64,000 nt of DNA, taken from positions 1,736,001 through 1,800,000 of the forward strand of contig JAJTUQ010000002.1 of NCBI GenBank assembly GCA_021399445.1, read 5' to 3'. Shown here piece after piece: positions 33,601-46,299 of the stretch (positions within the stretch are counted from its first letter, which is position 1; every line of letters begins with the position of its first letter). The stretch comes from Xylogone sp. PMI_703 (Eukaryota; Ascomycota; Leotiomycetes). The notes below the pieces were generated by a model. It saw only the letters and a list, made by a program, of their open reading frames with translations. It was not told the DNA's origin and did no database searches. The translations under genes and the position numbers were made by a program.

Positions 33601-34553
33601 GAAATTGGCGACATTTCCATCGTCGTCTATTCCTCGACTGTTAAATCGTGTTCCCGCCCTTCGACATGACAGCCGAGATATTAGGGTCAACGAGGATGGT
33701 AGACCGGCTCGAGCACTTCTCACGGGTGCAGACGAGGAAGGGATGGTGATTGTTAGGACAAAGCCACGGATGGCAGATGTTAAAATGCCTGATTTATCTA
33801 GAGCTTCTCTTTCGTGTGCAACCAGGCGAGATCGGAATTTAACCAACGGTCCAATCATGAAAGAATTCCACAGGAACGATTCGTCAAGGTTGTCTATATC
33901 GAAGGCAGATGTTTCTATTGCTCTGTAATAGTGGAGTTAGCTTTAGCCACAGATAAAGTCTAAGTGTATGTTGTGGTAGGTTCTTACCTATCCTGCAGTC
34001 TGTTTGTCAGGTCAAAGTCTGTGCTATAATAAAAGCTCCCGTTACTCAACAGCTTCTGCAGCTCGGTACAGGGATGCTCCAGCCCTTCTCTCCGCCCATT
34101 GCCATCCTGTGAGTCCGCATTGTAAGGGTCGTATATATCCCCGAATGAGTGATCGTAGTCTGGGCTGTTTAGACAGTAGAAGTCCACCGCAAATATCTTC
34201 TCCACGGTTTCTCCGGGCCGCACCGTAGCTACCTTCGTAGCACCCGCAACCACACACACGAATGTATCATTATTCACAGTAATCAGCCCCAGGGTGCCGT
34301 ACACGGGCAAAGGTGCAAGGGTTCGGTACTCGCTGAGATCGAGCTTTGAGACCTCCGAGAACTCAACGATGGACCGGGGTGCGGCGGCACTATCGATGGA
34401 GCCGCGTGCTGGGATGGAACTCAACGATGTGTAAGATCCATTCACTCCTAGATCACCGGCTGATGGAATATGGCGGAAAATAAGAGCGTGCGTGGGTGTC
34501 ACGAGAGCAATGGAGCGGTGCGGATATTCTCGCAGGAGCACGCGGATAGACAT
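30616..34553 (-). CDS. Synaptojanin-type inositol polyphosphate 5-phosphatase with Sac domain, 4 exons
   Basis: Removes phosphates from phosphoinositides in membranes, controlling endocytosis and PI(4,5)P2 level (yeast Inp51/52/53 relatives). Minus-strand exons are 34553-33988, 33922-32049, 31993-31884 and 31833-30616, giving 1255 aa with consistent phases. The N-terminal Sac domain has the CX5R catalytic motif in RTNCLDCLDRTN (Cys493 to Arg499). The inositol 5-phosphatase domain starts at about residue 627 (INILCATFNLNGRT) and has MAGNKGAVAIRM, GDFNYRIG (completed by the 110-nt exon 3), PAWTDRIL and SDHRPVFATF. The C-terminal tail (about 350 aa) is Pro/Ser-rich with polyproline stretches (DALPPPPPPRP), suited to SH3-protein binding. 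Both catalytic modules look intact. Confidence 0.95.
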
Positions 34554-36900
34554 GTTGACGCAATCAGTTGAGAGAAATTAGAATCAACACCACTGTCTCC
34601 TGCAAGCATCTTCGATCAAGCCACTGATACTAAGCTACTTCATGAAATCGGTGTTCTGCAGCATTGAAGCATGGCTTCTGGTTCGTTGGTGTAAGGGAAG
34701 GTTGACGTCTGACGAGCGGAGCCTCGCGGGCTGAACGGAGTCTCACTACGTAGCTTTGGCTGTCTGACACGCTGTCACAAGCGTTTCCTTATAACTCAGG
34801 CGCCATTTACCCGCAAGGCTCCGCTAAACTCAATTTGTTATCCCACGCTTCGGGCTCAATTTTACATGCCCGAATGGATTCCATAACTGCGTTAGAGTTT
34901 ATTATTTCCTTAAATTAAAGCTCTCGATTCGGAACAATTGTGTTGTACTGACTTATTCCTCAAACGTAAACGGTGAACGTTGATGGCGAAAGGTTAACTA
35001 TGGTGAATGTCTGATATCACGTGACGCAGTTCCTATTCACGAGTTTGCTACCGTTGCGTGACGCAGCTGCCTGAATCAGTTGTGTTGGAGTGACAGTTAC
35101 GATTCATCCGGCATTCTGTATCTTATACAGTACTGTAATATATCTTTTTTGACAGTAAAAGTGACGAAATTCAACTGTGTCTCACATGATCTGCTCGAAG
35201 AAGCAAAGGCGTCTACTCCGTAAGCGTAGGCGAGGTTTGGTGCAACGTCAGTTCTCAGCCTGTTTACTTGCATCCAGCTCCAACATGGAGTTGCATGCGC
35301 AAAGCTGCAGACTAAGTAGTGATTTGCAGATGATGTTTTGGGATGGTGGGCGTATTTGGCCGTGGAGACCCTGGCACTGTTGCAACGTGGAATCAGCAAC
35401 CAAATCACATTCTCGATCTCTCGGTCATGGAGTCCTGATGCTGACTGAGACGACGGTGATGGCGAGCTGGAATTCTCTGGGCCACTGCAACCTGGTGAAG
35501 GCCATGTGCAGGGACAAGCGTTGGTGTTACTACGCACGCTACGGTACCACAGTGTTTTGTAGATCTAGGCCCTCCGCAGATCGTTGACTTTCTAGCTCGT
35601 ATTTCTTTAGGGCATGGCGTGGGAAGAAATCCTCACGGCTGGGATTTCCTACAGCACAAACGCCGTAGACCAATGATTTAACCAACACTGTGATTCTATT
35701 CTTCCGACCGGAGGTAGCTCGAGTCGACCCTTCGAGCCCTTCTTAATGTTATGCGATAGCCGTGGTGTCGGAATTGATAATCCCCACGTGCCGCACCGGA
35801 GAACTTGAAGGGCACAAGGAACACGCGGACTCACTCTTCGGAAATGCACAGAATTCAGGCTTAGCTCAGGGCTGTTTGGCGAGTCCGAGAATTGATGCGA
35901 AGTAGATCTTGATCTGATACTACTGTAGTGGACAGAGCGGTAGAGTGCATTAACTTTCTTCGATTTCAATGCTGCGAGCAGACAGTTTTACCTAATATAC
36001 AGTGGAATGCCGTGTGTTCCGAGTGGCGCAAGTCGTCGTAAACGGGAGTTCGAAACTACTGCACGGCACGGAGACAAGGGCTCTAGGGCCCAGAATATGC
36101 CTTCCTCTGTGGCTTTGGAGGATGAGACATTGGAAATGATGAGGTAGATACCGTGGCTGAGGCACCTCCAATAATGCAACTGTGAAGTGTATGATAAATG
36201 ATCAATACGGTACAGCACCTCTGTAGGCAACAAGAGGTGTTGGCAACATGGCCCACTGAGAAGTTACGTGCTTAGACGAGATGACGGACAGGAAGTTGGT
36301 AGAACCGCCGCAACTTGAAGAAACATCAACGCATCTGACAAGAACCCACTGATAAAGCCGTGATATATCCGCTCTTGTGGAGGATCTGGAATCTTGTCTG
36401 ATGCAAGGCCCTAAGGAGGAGGAAAATAAGGATCTGCCTATTGTAAGAAATTTTTTCAAGATTATGAACCATGGACCCGGAGTCGGTCATGCTTTACAGA
36501 GGTTTGGCTTGACCGGTCGAGTGGCAATGGGCGGTCCAGAACGGTGAGATCGATCGATCGATGTGTCGAGTTGGGAAAGAGAGCGCGCGAGATGGCTCGA
36601 GAGAATGCTGGGGAAGGACAGCACCGGTAGTTAATAACTCCGCCGAAAGGAACGGTGTAGCAAACGCAGGCTGGCATTATGATTTATTACTTTTATTACT
36701 GTACCGGCACAACTGACAGGTACTGGCAAACAGCAGCTTGTGCGCTTACTTGTACCGTAATATGTATTATGTACGGAGTAGGAGGAACACACGCCCAGAT
36801 GTACTAAATGGACGTGGTGCCGCGTCATGACGCTGTTGTGCGTACGGGGGATTTTGTGCCAAGGGCTCATAAATGGCTGGGTTGCTGGATTGGTGGTGAA
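34554..36900. other. Intergenic region
   Basis: About 2.3 kb with scattered short frames and no recognised gene. The first few hundred bases probably carry the phosphatase promoter. Confidence 0.5.
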
Positions 36901-38286
36901 ACCCCCATAGATGACTCCCCGGTCTAGACCTCTTACCCCTCTCTTCGCCCTCTTCGGTTCTGTGCCTGGTGCAGGTGGGCAGGAGAACCGGCGAGCAGAT
37001 TCGCCCACGCAGCGAATTCTCTTGACCACCCCCAATGGGCGCGCGTCGAGATCGCGATGACCGTTCAGCAGGCGTGTTGTGCTGTGTGAGCGCGGTTGCT
37101 GCTGGAATTCGGGGGCGCTGCAGCGTGACGTCGGTGTTGCCGTGGGTGTTTCTTATTGCTGAGCTCGGAGGGAGTGGCATCGGTCCTTATCACGACGGTC
37201 GAGGGAGGAGTCAGGACCGGTAGAAGGGGACAGAGGGCTGGAGGAAGCACAGCTCTGGGCCGGGTGGCCTGTGCTGGCAAAGCCGTGGGCGAGGACGAGC
37301 AGCTACGAGAACAGTTGCAGCGCCCTCCAGCAGCATGCCCATGGGCCAAGCTGCCCCTAGCACCCGGACGGGCAAGGCGTGGGCTGATGGCACATGAAAC
37401 AGCCTGTTCTAGAACGCCTGGGCCACCGGGCGAGGCTGCGGATCCCGGCTGGCCAGACCGACCTCAGCGTCCTCTCAGGCCCTCGTAGGCAACTCGTAGG
37501 CCCTTCTCAGCGCTGCTCATGGTCCCCAACCCGGCAAGGCGCTGCGTCCCCGTGCTGGGTGCTGGGTGATTTCCCGCTGCTGGGTTGCACAGGGCTGTTC
37601 GGGGCGTGCTCAGGGCTTGCTCACGGTCGCTGTGTCTGGACCTCGTCGGGATCTGTTCTGGCGTCTCCACGGCCCTCGATGGCCCCCTCTGGAACCCCCC
37701 CATCTGGCCCACGAGCAGCAACGGCCCACTGCAGCACGCCTGAGAGGCTGTCGATCCCCAACGCGGGTCCTCAGCACCGACTCTCTTGCTCGAGATGCTC
37801 CAGCAAAGTCCTTACTTGTCCCTCCTAGCCCCTCGAGTCTCCTTACTTCCTTTCCTTCCATACCACATACCACATACCACGGTGACCCGGCGAGTACGTG
37901 CTATAGTACCTAGCCACTTCTCCTTCCCTCGTCGCTCTCCCGTCCATTGGGGGCTCCCGTGGTCGACAAGGCAGACGCACTTTTCACTACCCCTTCTCTA
38001 ACAAGCCCTTCTTTCGCGCCTTCTACTTCCTCCCGCTCTCTTGACCTCTGGCTGCTCCAACTACCGCTCCGGCCAGTCACGCTCTCGACATCTAGAACCC
38101 ATCCTTCTGCCCTTCTCGTTCTCGACGTTTCCCTCCCCTCGTTCTCGGACGTGCTCGATTGCCTAACAACCTCGCATTTGAGTTTGGCCTGCCCTGCTTG
38201 GCGTTTAGAACTGAAATTGCGTATATCCAGGTACAGCTCCCCCTCTTTGTACTCTACAATCCCTTCCAATCGCTGCCGAACCTCCC
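36901..38286. other. GC-rich block upstream of the histidine kinase
   Basis: This stretch is clearly GC-richer than its flanks, so long frames occur in several phases on both strands, yet none has domain character. CT-rich sequence from about 37.8 to 38.3 kb resembles a fungal promoter or long 5' leader. It may include an upstream exon of the kinase, whose frame is open from 38215 without an ATG. Confidence 0.45.
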
Positions 38287-41200
38287 TTGCCGGACCCCTC
38301 GAGAACTATACCACTCTCCAAAGTGCAGTCTCAACGCATATATCTTCAGAGGTCATTGAACGACCGCCTGCAAGACCTCAACTTATCGTCCGAGTTTAGC
38401 AAGCTTCTGCAGGACACCGAGTCTGAGACGAGGTGGTCTGCTGCTGCCCTGGCTCCCCATGTCGCTCCAGTTCTTAATCACGACATCTTTGGTATGCCGG
38501 TAGGGTTTGATGAAAACGTTGGGGCGCTACCCAGGGTGTACAAAAAGCAACGGACAAGAGTTCGAAAGATGAATGAAGCGCTCTCTCCAGGTCTGTCCTC
38601 GAGCCAAGCGGGCTGTGAAATGATGGAAACAGATGATATCGCACAACCACGAGAATTAGATGCAAATCCGGAACTAGACATATCACTTGTCGTGGCTGCT
38701 GGCACAATCCTATCTCCGTCTGACTCAATATCCCCTATTGACTTAGTTGAGTCGAAAGAGCCCGTCATCCGTCACGTCGCTCTCGAGGCTGAGGATAACG
38801 CTTCCAAGCGGGTCGTTGACCTCAAAGCCAGGCTCGGAAGAGCATCGAATCATGATTTTTGGGAGATTTTATTGAAAGAACTATGTGCTATTGCAAATGC
38901 TCAGTGTGGATTAGTTGCCGAGAAAATACTTGGCGATGAGGAGCGTGGAGTTGCCCAACTGCCTGAACTCGGCGAACCGGGCTCTTATCTGATGGGCATA
39001 GGATGCTATGTTGATGGAGGCAAGGACGCAAGGGAAATGTATCATGGGTACAAGTTCCCTGCCCACCAAACGCCTTCTGCTTGTATGCGAGACGATAAAG
39101 TGGTGGTCATTCCTGAGCGACTAGACGAAGCAGCTCCTGGAAATCCTGGCTGTATTCCTTGGAAGAAATCTGAGGCTTTTATTGGTGTGCCACTTCTTTC
39201 CGAAGGGAAGTGTTTCGCACATTTAGGACTGATATGGAATGTGGAGGGAGCGGTAAAGAGAGACCTGAGCTGGAACTTCATCGAAATGATCATGCATTCC
39301 CTCGAAGACATGATAGTACAACGCTTATTTGAAAGAAACCCCTCAAAATCGATATTGCAGCAGTCTACACAGGCGAATATGGCTGCTCCCACGACGCTTG
39401 CGGCCTCCCAGTCTCTCCGGCCTTATGCACGAAGTCTATCACACGAACTCAGGACACCCATGCAGGGTATCGTCGGCATGTTGGACCTTATGTATTCCAC
39501 CGTGCTCGATGCACTGGCTAGTGAGAATCATTCCAGAGCACATTTTATATTCAAGGAACTAAAACATCATATTGAGGTCGTGCAAGGTAATCATGTTTGA
39601 TACTCCGCTTTGAACATCCTGTCGCTTACACTAAACCAGATAGTTCCAGACGGGCAGTTGAGGCTGCCGATAACGTTATTCATGCTTATGACCTTGATAT
39701 GCAGATGCCCGAATCTCCACTATCCAGTAATCTTGATAACGAGCCCGGTCAAGCCTCCTCGTTGTTTCAGCTACCTAGTCCTGGGGAAACAGTCGCCACC
39801 GAATCTGACATCTCAACTCCTGGTAAGAGAAGGGAACGTGATGTGAGCGAAGAATTAGATTATCACCCTGGTCCTCCTTTGAAAAAGATGTTTACAATGA
39901 CGGAAAGTGAATTTCTCGGCAACTACTACAATGCAACTCCATCGGATGCAACGGATAGATCACGGGAACTAGGACACGAAGGAGGAGCGAACACCGATCG
40001 AACGATTTCTGGCGATGGAGAAGCATATTTCTCTGCTAATCATAACGATAGTCTACAGACATCGGCCGTGATGATGAATAATGCCCCTCAACGAGTCATC
40101 CTACGCACATTCTTGAGGACGGTAGTTCATGAAGCTTTACAAAGTGGACATCCAACGAGTGAGGTGCATACGGAAACGGATAGGGGTGAGACAATAGAAG
40201 TAAGAACCGAAGGATCGAGAGGAGAAATTCAGGATCGTACTATACACCTGGAGTTGGATCCCGACGTTCCGGAAGTTATTATGACCGCAGAACAGCACCT
40301 TCAGTTCGCCTTGCAAAAGGTTGTGGATAATGCGATAAAGTTCACAGATGAAGGAAGCATAACGATTAAGGTCAGCCTGAGCAAGAATAGCCAGACTGCA
40401 GAAATACGCGTAATAGATACTGGGCGTGGCATTCCCGAATCATCCAAATCATATCTCTTCCATCCCCACTTCCAAGAAGACCCATCGATTAGTCGCTCAA
40501 AAGATGGACTGGGACTCAGTCTGTTCAATGCGAAGGCTCATGTACGGAAACGATTAGGGGGCGATATGACGTTGGAACGATCCAGCACCAAAGGCCCGTT
40601 CAAAGGATCTCAATTCCTTATCCGTCTTCCCATATCTAGCATCGATATAGATGGAACCGAAACACCATTGATCGGAAGTTCACCTGGCACCCCGATTCCT
40701 CATGCGCTGCCCTCCCTTCGTCCTTCATCGCGTAGTAATCTAAGCAGCTCCACCATTCGAAGCACCTCGTCATCGTCATCATCGCTATCATATTTTAACC
40801 CCGAGAGTCCTCCACCAGTCATGACGGTTAGCAAATCTAAGAAACGGCTCTCATTCAACCCCAATCTAGCAAAAGACTATCCACTCAATTTCCTCATCGC
40901 TGAAGATAATGCTATAAATCGCAATGTTGCTGTAGGCTCGCTCAAAAAACTTGGTTATTCGAAAGATAATATAACGGTTGCATTCGACGGCTTAGAAGCT
41001 GTTCGTTCCTACAAAGACTCATTGTCGCGCCCTCGCGAATCACGCTTCAGCGGCGTCCTCATGGATATTTGGATGCCGAAAATGGATGGTTACGAAGCTG
41101 CTGAGAAAATCCTCAACATAGGTCGAGAGAATGGTGAGACTACGAAAGTCATCGCCGTCACTGCGGATATAACGGGCCAAAGCGCCGAGAAGGCGAGGGA

Positions 41201-41294
41201 AGTTGGAATGCATGGGTTTCTTGCAAAGCCTTACAAAGTGAACGATATCGAGAGGATGATCATACAGAATTTTCCACGAGCATGCTCTGTCTAA
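38287..41294 (+). CDS. Hybrid histidine kinase with GAF-like domain; true start unresolved
   Basis: Sensor kinase passing phosphate from His to an internal receiver Asp and on to the HOG or a related phosphorelay. Exons are 38287-39586 and 39640-41294; the intron joins HIEVVQ to DSSRRAVE. From the first listed codon it is 984 aa. Residues about 185-345 resemble a GAF sensor (DFWEILLKELCAIANAQCGLVAEK ... FIGVPLLSEGKCFAHLGLIW). The H-box is SLSHELRTPMQG (His386). After a long Ser/Glu-rich insert come the N-box KVVDNAIKFTDEGS (Asn664) and the G-boxes DTGRGIP and DGLGLSL. The receiver domain has EDNAINRN, Asp909 in LMDIWMPKMDG, TAD and KPY. The codon at 38287 is TTG and the frame is open from 38215 with no ATG; the first in-frame ATG is at about 38492. 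An upstream exon is likely; tatcttcag at about 38341-38349 is a possible acceptor. Confidence 0.85.
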
Positions 41295-41956
41295 CGTTTG
41301 ATGACATTTTCTTCTTTTTTGGTTTGTTTGACATGTTTTAACGTTCAGATGAAACACTGCTGGAGTTTAGGTTGGGTTACTACATACGGTGTATTTAATA
41401 CCCCTAATGCACACCTGGAGAAGGTTGGAGTTTTGGGCAACGGGACTATCTGGGTTTTTGTTCTGAGACAGGCGTTGGTATCTAAAAAGCACATTGGGTG
41501 GGCGGTGAGCACGGTGGTTATTTGCTCATAGATCACGAGATAGCACAATCCGGAAGATCTCACATGGAGTGAATTCATTAAGACTAGGCGCTTCAAATAC
41601 AGAATTTGATGATAAACATGCTATTGGTACACTCGCTCAGCTCTTGTGAATGACTAAAAAACACTGGTTGAGGGGTTAACTATAGAATTATTGTGACACT
41701 ATTAGATAGAATAGAGGAGGTTTTGGTGACTACATAGTGTCTATTTTGGAGGATCTAAATCGTTTGCAAATTTCAGACGCTGCGAGCATATGACATATCG
41801 GAAGCCTTGAACATGGAGACGATGCAGTAAAACGTACTTCACAAATATAAAAAAACTTGCGTAGATGAAAATCTTTTGCAAACATAATACTTGTCGCTGT
41901 TGTAAAGTTTCCCTAAAATCTTCTAGTATCAATAGACATGTATTATATTTTGAAAT
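41295..41956. other. 3' flank and AT-rich spacer
   Basis: About 0.66 kb between the kinase stop and the MITE. AT-rich, no gene recognised. Confidence 0.5.
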
Positions 41957-42387
41957 TAACGTAAATCCCTGTTCAAGCGAACACCCCATTCTAACGAACA
42001 CTGAAATTTACCGCAAAATTAAGGAAATTCAACTTTTAATATCTTAACAACCATAGAATTTTGAGGGAAGACACATTAGAAGGGGATTATCTATTATGAA
42101 TTAATTTCAATTATTTGGTTATTTTGCTCTCAAAATGTTTATAATGCTGCCAAGTTAACATTTAGACCTTTCATTCAAATCTATTTTGTTGTACAACATA
42201 TATTACACATTCTAACAGCATAAAAATTTGTACATATATTTATTATCAAATAGATATAAGAATAACAAAATTTGATTAAATAGAATTCCCTCGTTGTTGG
42301 GATATCAAAAGTTCAATTTCCTCAATTTTGCGGTAAATTTCAGTGTTCGTTAGAATAGGGTGTCCGCTTGAACAGGGATTTACGTTA
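41957..42387. mobile_element. MITE with long terminal inverted repeats and TA flanks
   Basis: About 431 bp. Both ends carry TA followed by ACGTAAATCCCTGTTCAAGC, giving terminal inverted repeats of about 93 bp (41959-42052 and about 42290-42385). The arms differ at roughly 7-10 positions, mostly C/T or G/A changes. The centre is AT-rich and has no coding capacity. TA target duplication plus long inverted repeats fit a non-autonomous Tc1/mariner-class element. The transition-type differences could reflect ageing or repeat-induced point mutation. It lies between the kinase and a J-protein gene without breaking either. Confidence 0.8.
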
Positions 42388-42765
42388 GGTTTTAAATAGT
42401 TTATGTAAGGAAAGTAATCACTTGCATAAATAATGCAAGCAATTGCTGAAGCACTCGCATAAAACCTCAACCAATCGCAGAGTTTCTCGCATCTAGCCAT
42501 CGAGTCAAGCCACACATGCATGATCCAAGGGTAGGGGACACGTATTAGTGCATGCGTTTAAGGGTCGTTTACGCCACACCAGTGACGACATGACGAGCGA
42601 GTTGGCAACGAGAGTTGGTCATTGATGCTGCCACGGCTCACTTGCTTGTTCCTCTCGCATTTTGCATACCTCTCTTCCTCCTATCCTCTACCTTTCTATT
42701 TGCAACTCTGACGTTTAAGAACACATCATTTATTTGTCAAGGGAAGTAGTGAAGAAATCGCAGAT
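42388..42765. other. Promoter region of the J-protein gene
   Basis: About 0.38 kb between the MITE and the J-protein start. CT-rich stretches near 42650-42710 resemble fungal promoter or leader sequence. Confidence 0.45.
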
Positions 42766-43616
42766 ATGGCGAGTGAGAGAAAGGTAGATTATTGTAGGTT
42801 TTAATATGCGCTGGCATAAATCTGGATCCGGTCCTAACATTGTGTGGGCAGATGCTGTCCTGGAAATCTCTTCCACAGCGACTCAGCAGCAAATCAGAGA
42901 TGCGTATAAACGGTCAGTGTGGTTATTCTCCTATTACGTGAAGAGGCTTCTTCTTGGAATGGAAAATGGAAAGCTAACCTTGCATTTACAGAGCTGCGCT
43001 CAAGACTCACCCAGATCGTGTCGGACCACAGTCCCCCGAACGAGCATCTCGCACCAAGAAATTCCAGCTGGTAAATGATGCTTATTACACTCTCTCAGAC
43101 CCAGGTCGCAGGCGCGAATACGATGCTCAGCGGAAATACTACGGCTTTGGCTCTGGAGCGTCCACAGCCTCGACTGCTGTGGATGAGGACGAGGAAGAGG
43201 AGGAAATCCCAGCCGGCTCTACTTCCGCAGGAGGTGGCTGGGGATCATTCCCCTGGTCTGCATTTGGCTCGTCTAAAGACAAAGCAGCCGAAGATAAAGC
43301 CAAATTTGAAGACGAGCAGTTCGGTGACGTGTTCGAGGAGATGCTTCGTGAAGAGGGTCTAGCGGAGGAAGGCGGCCGCCCTACTGGCAAATTCTGGAGC
43401 CTTGTTGGTGGACTGTCAGGAGGTGCGATGGGGTTCATCCTTGCGAATTTCCCAGGCATGCTAGCGGGAGCTGTTGCTGGAAATAGGCTCGGTGCTGTTA
43501 GGGATGCCAAGGGGAAGAGTGTTTATGCCGTCTTTCAGGAACTGCCGCAGGCAGATAGAAGTCGGCTGCTGGGACAGCTTGCACAGAAGGTGTTTGCACA
43601 TGTTACTTCGATCTAA
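42766..43616 (+). CDS. J-domain protein with C-terminal hydrophobic region, 3 exons
   Basis: Hsp70 co-chaperone of about 237 aa. Exons are 42766-42793, 42852-42912 and 42992-43616. The two introns cut the J domain, which reads VDYYAVLEISSTATQQQIRDAYK, then KTHPDRV (the HPD motif), then LVNDAYYTLSDPGRRREYDAQR once joined. After residue 75 come Gly/Ser and acidic linkers (DEDEEEEEIP), a charged segment (FEDEQFGDVFEEMLREEGL) and a Gly/Ala-rich hydrophobic stretch (GGLSGGAMGFILANFPGMLAGAVAGN, about 168-193) that may be membrane-associated or a glycine-zipper helix. A helical C terminus follows (RSRLLGQLAQKVFAHV). Specific partner and location are unknown. The N terminus MASERKVDYY is fixed by the splice. 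Confidence 0.88.
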
Positions 43617-44479
43617 TGGGGACGTGGATGGGTGCATGAACGAATAACGATTGCGAGAGTATGGTTAGCTGCGTGATTGAGAATATTTTTGCTTGAATTT
43701 TGTGTTGGCGTTTTAGGGGGTTGTTGAGATATCTTGATCCATGTAATATAGATACCACGGGGAAAATAGGAGGAAACGACGGAAATAAGAGGGGATGTCT
43801 ATGTATTACAGATATGTAACGGTTTTAACTATATTTGCGTATGATAGGAAGTAGTTTTAAACTTTGCTTACTTCGTGAACTATGCATTCATTACCCTATT
43901 TTGGCAAATGCAGTTATAAGCATAACTAGATCATTAGGACAATCATGCCATCTCTAGGCCTTTCAATTACAGAATGGCCTATTTAAAACTATTAGCTGCA
44001 AAGACTAATCATTAATTAGTTCTTGAGAAATCTCAATTTAGGTCTTATCTTGAAATAACTTCATACATTGGCCGATTAAAATAAAAGAGGCCCACGCCGC
44101 AATGAATTACTGTATCTGGAAACTCAGGTGGCATGGTAGAAGAGTACTGTATGTAGACGGAGATCCGGAAACGTAGATAACCGCCGATGTACCGATCCAG
44201 GATTACATGCAGGAGGTTGCAACCAACCATGCCCACGTACATAAAAGGTTGAGAGGGTTCTCGGCACAAGCAGGCGAGACAGGATGGCCCAGGCCCATAA
44301 ATCGCACCAAAAATTGTGAATTCACGGACACCCAGACGTGCAACAAAACTCTGGGGGTGACAGCCTCGTCGTGAGCACTAGTGCCTGGAACGGCAATTTC
44401 AGTTCAAGCGCCAGCCTTGCCCCGCACAAACCGTCGATTCCCCGCCTTCCACTCTCGACGTGGTCTCCACACACGAGTC
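43617..44479. other. Intergenic region
   Basis: About 0.86 kb AT-rich spacer between the J-protein stop and the methyltransferase start. No gene recognised. Confidence 0.5.
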
Positions 44480-45732
44480 ATGCCGCCTATCGATAGCAGC
44501 GCTTTCACCTCGGTATCTCAGCGAGATAATAACCGCTGCCCCATCTACCTCTTGGATGGTGGACTGGGAACGACTCTTGAGGATGAATACCACATCCACT
44601 TTGACAATTCCACGCCTTTGTGGTCGTCTCAGCTCTTGATCAATGACACCGACACCTTGCTTGCTGCACAAACTGCCTTTGCAAAAGCAGGCGCAGACGT
44701 GCTTTTGAGCGCAACATACCAATGCTCATTCGAGGGCTTCAAAGCCAGTGGCATTGACGAATACGATGCCGCAAAGCTCATGAGGAGCGCGATTGGCATC
44801 GTTAGAAAAGCTTTGGATAATGGGAAAAGCAATGGTCAGGGGGAAATAGCACTCAGTTTGGGTGCTTATGGCGCCACGATGAGGCCAAGTCAGGAGTACT
44901 CAGGGATTTATGACGATGAGCACAAGTCTCTGGAGCATCTATATCAATGGCACCTGAAGAGATTCCAGGTATTCTATGGAGAGGACGAGGAGCGCAAGGA
45001 ATGCTGGAAGAATGTCTCCTATGTTGCGTTTGAGACCTTGCCTTTGTTAGTGGAGATCCAGGCAGCTAGAGACGTCATGGGCAGGATAGAAAAGAATATG
45101 TCCGCGGATGAAAAACGACCAATGTGGATTAGCTGTGTCTTTCCTGGGCCTGATATGGCATTGCCAGATGGTAGCTCTCCTCGAGAAGCTGTCCACGCCA
45201 TGTTAGCACCTCGGATAGACGCGGCAATTCCAATTGGCGTGGGGATTAACTGTACAAAGATTGATAAGCTGAAGGGATTGGTCGATGAATTTGAAAATGC
45301 CGTGCAAGGGCTTGTTGATTCTGGTAAGCTTGATGATTGGCCAGTTCTAGTTATATATCCGGATGGTACCAATGGAGAGGTATATAACACGTCCACAAAG
45401 GAGTGGGAGCTGGTCAATGCAAACGGCCTTGAAAAGTCAAATTCGGTAAGTACTTTCCCTTTTTTTGAAGTACTTACATCTTTGGAAAAGTTAACATTGT
45501 AATTACGTGGATTCACTTTCGTGGTTTCGATTTACTTCACTGCCTCTCTTGATATCGCCTAAAGATAACGCTAATTGGTTGAATTTGATAGATGTCTTGG
45601 GAAAAGAAGCTTATGCAAATTGTCCAAAACGCGGACCGGAGAAGAAAGTGGAAGGCTGTATTGATTGGAGGATGCTGTAAAACAAGCCCAGCAAGGATCG
45701 AAAGCCTTAGAAAAGCGGTTGATGCAAATTAA
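44480..45732 (+). CDS. Homocysteine S-methyltransferase, 2 exons
   Basis: Transfers a methyl group (from S-methylmethionine or AdoMet) to homocysteine to make methionine; cytosolic sulfur metabolism. Exons 44480-45445 and 45592-45732 give 368 aa, close to yeast Mht1/Sam4 size. The N-terminal YLLDGGLGTTLED and the middle SATYQCSFEGF segments match the family. The zinc-binding cysteines are present: Cys258 in GVGINCTK and Cys350/Cys351 in IGGCCKTSP, the latter encoded by the short second exon. The frame extends upstream of 44480 with no further ATG, so I start at the first ATG (MPPIDSSAF). Canonical GT..AG intron. Confidence 0.92.
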
Positions 45733-46299
45733 GCATCTGTTTAAAATAGACTTGTACAGTAGATAGCCGCTCGGTCCGAAGTACACCTACAATGTGAACC
45801 TTGAGATCTTACCTAGAGCCGACCTCTAGCCTGTTCTAGTAAACAGTATCATTCTGAAGAAAGAAGATAATGCCAAGACCCTACCGGTTTCGATAGAAGC
45901 TATAGCCGCTAGCTTGTAATCTTAAGGGCGCAATGTACAAGAATGCCCACTTCGCAGATAAGAAGCCTGATGCGTTAATCATTATACCACGCTGTCTATC
46001 TATGTAAGCCGCCTGTAGCCGGCACTGGTCTAATACGTACCGGTAGTATTAGCACAAGTGTATGGATATTATGTCTTCCGTTAGCTAATAGGCCAAGAGA
46101 TATAAACTGCCTCAACTGCTTATTCCTTGGTGTTGGATACTAGTTTCAGTATCGGGACACAACGTCCCTGTACTAGCTACCCCGCTATTATTTAACACCA
46201 CTGTTCTGATACCTCTTCCTCAACAGTATTTCTCCTCAACAATACGCAAAAGAGGAAAATAAAATTCAGGCATAAATTAATTAAGCAGAAACTTTCGAC
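45733..46299. other. Intergenic region
   Basis: About 0.57 kb between two plus-strand genes. No gene recognised; the 3' part is the likely promoter of the ThDP enzyme. Confidence 0.45.

Noticed and set aside
35097..35587. Overlapping frames of 146 and 136 codons on opposite strands
   Set aside because: They occupy the same DNA in opposite directions, with no recognised motif in either.
37035..38001. Many long frames in several phases on both strands
   Set aside because: Explained by high GC content and few stop codons; no recognisable protein features.
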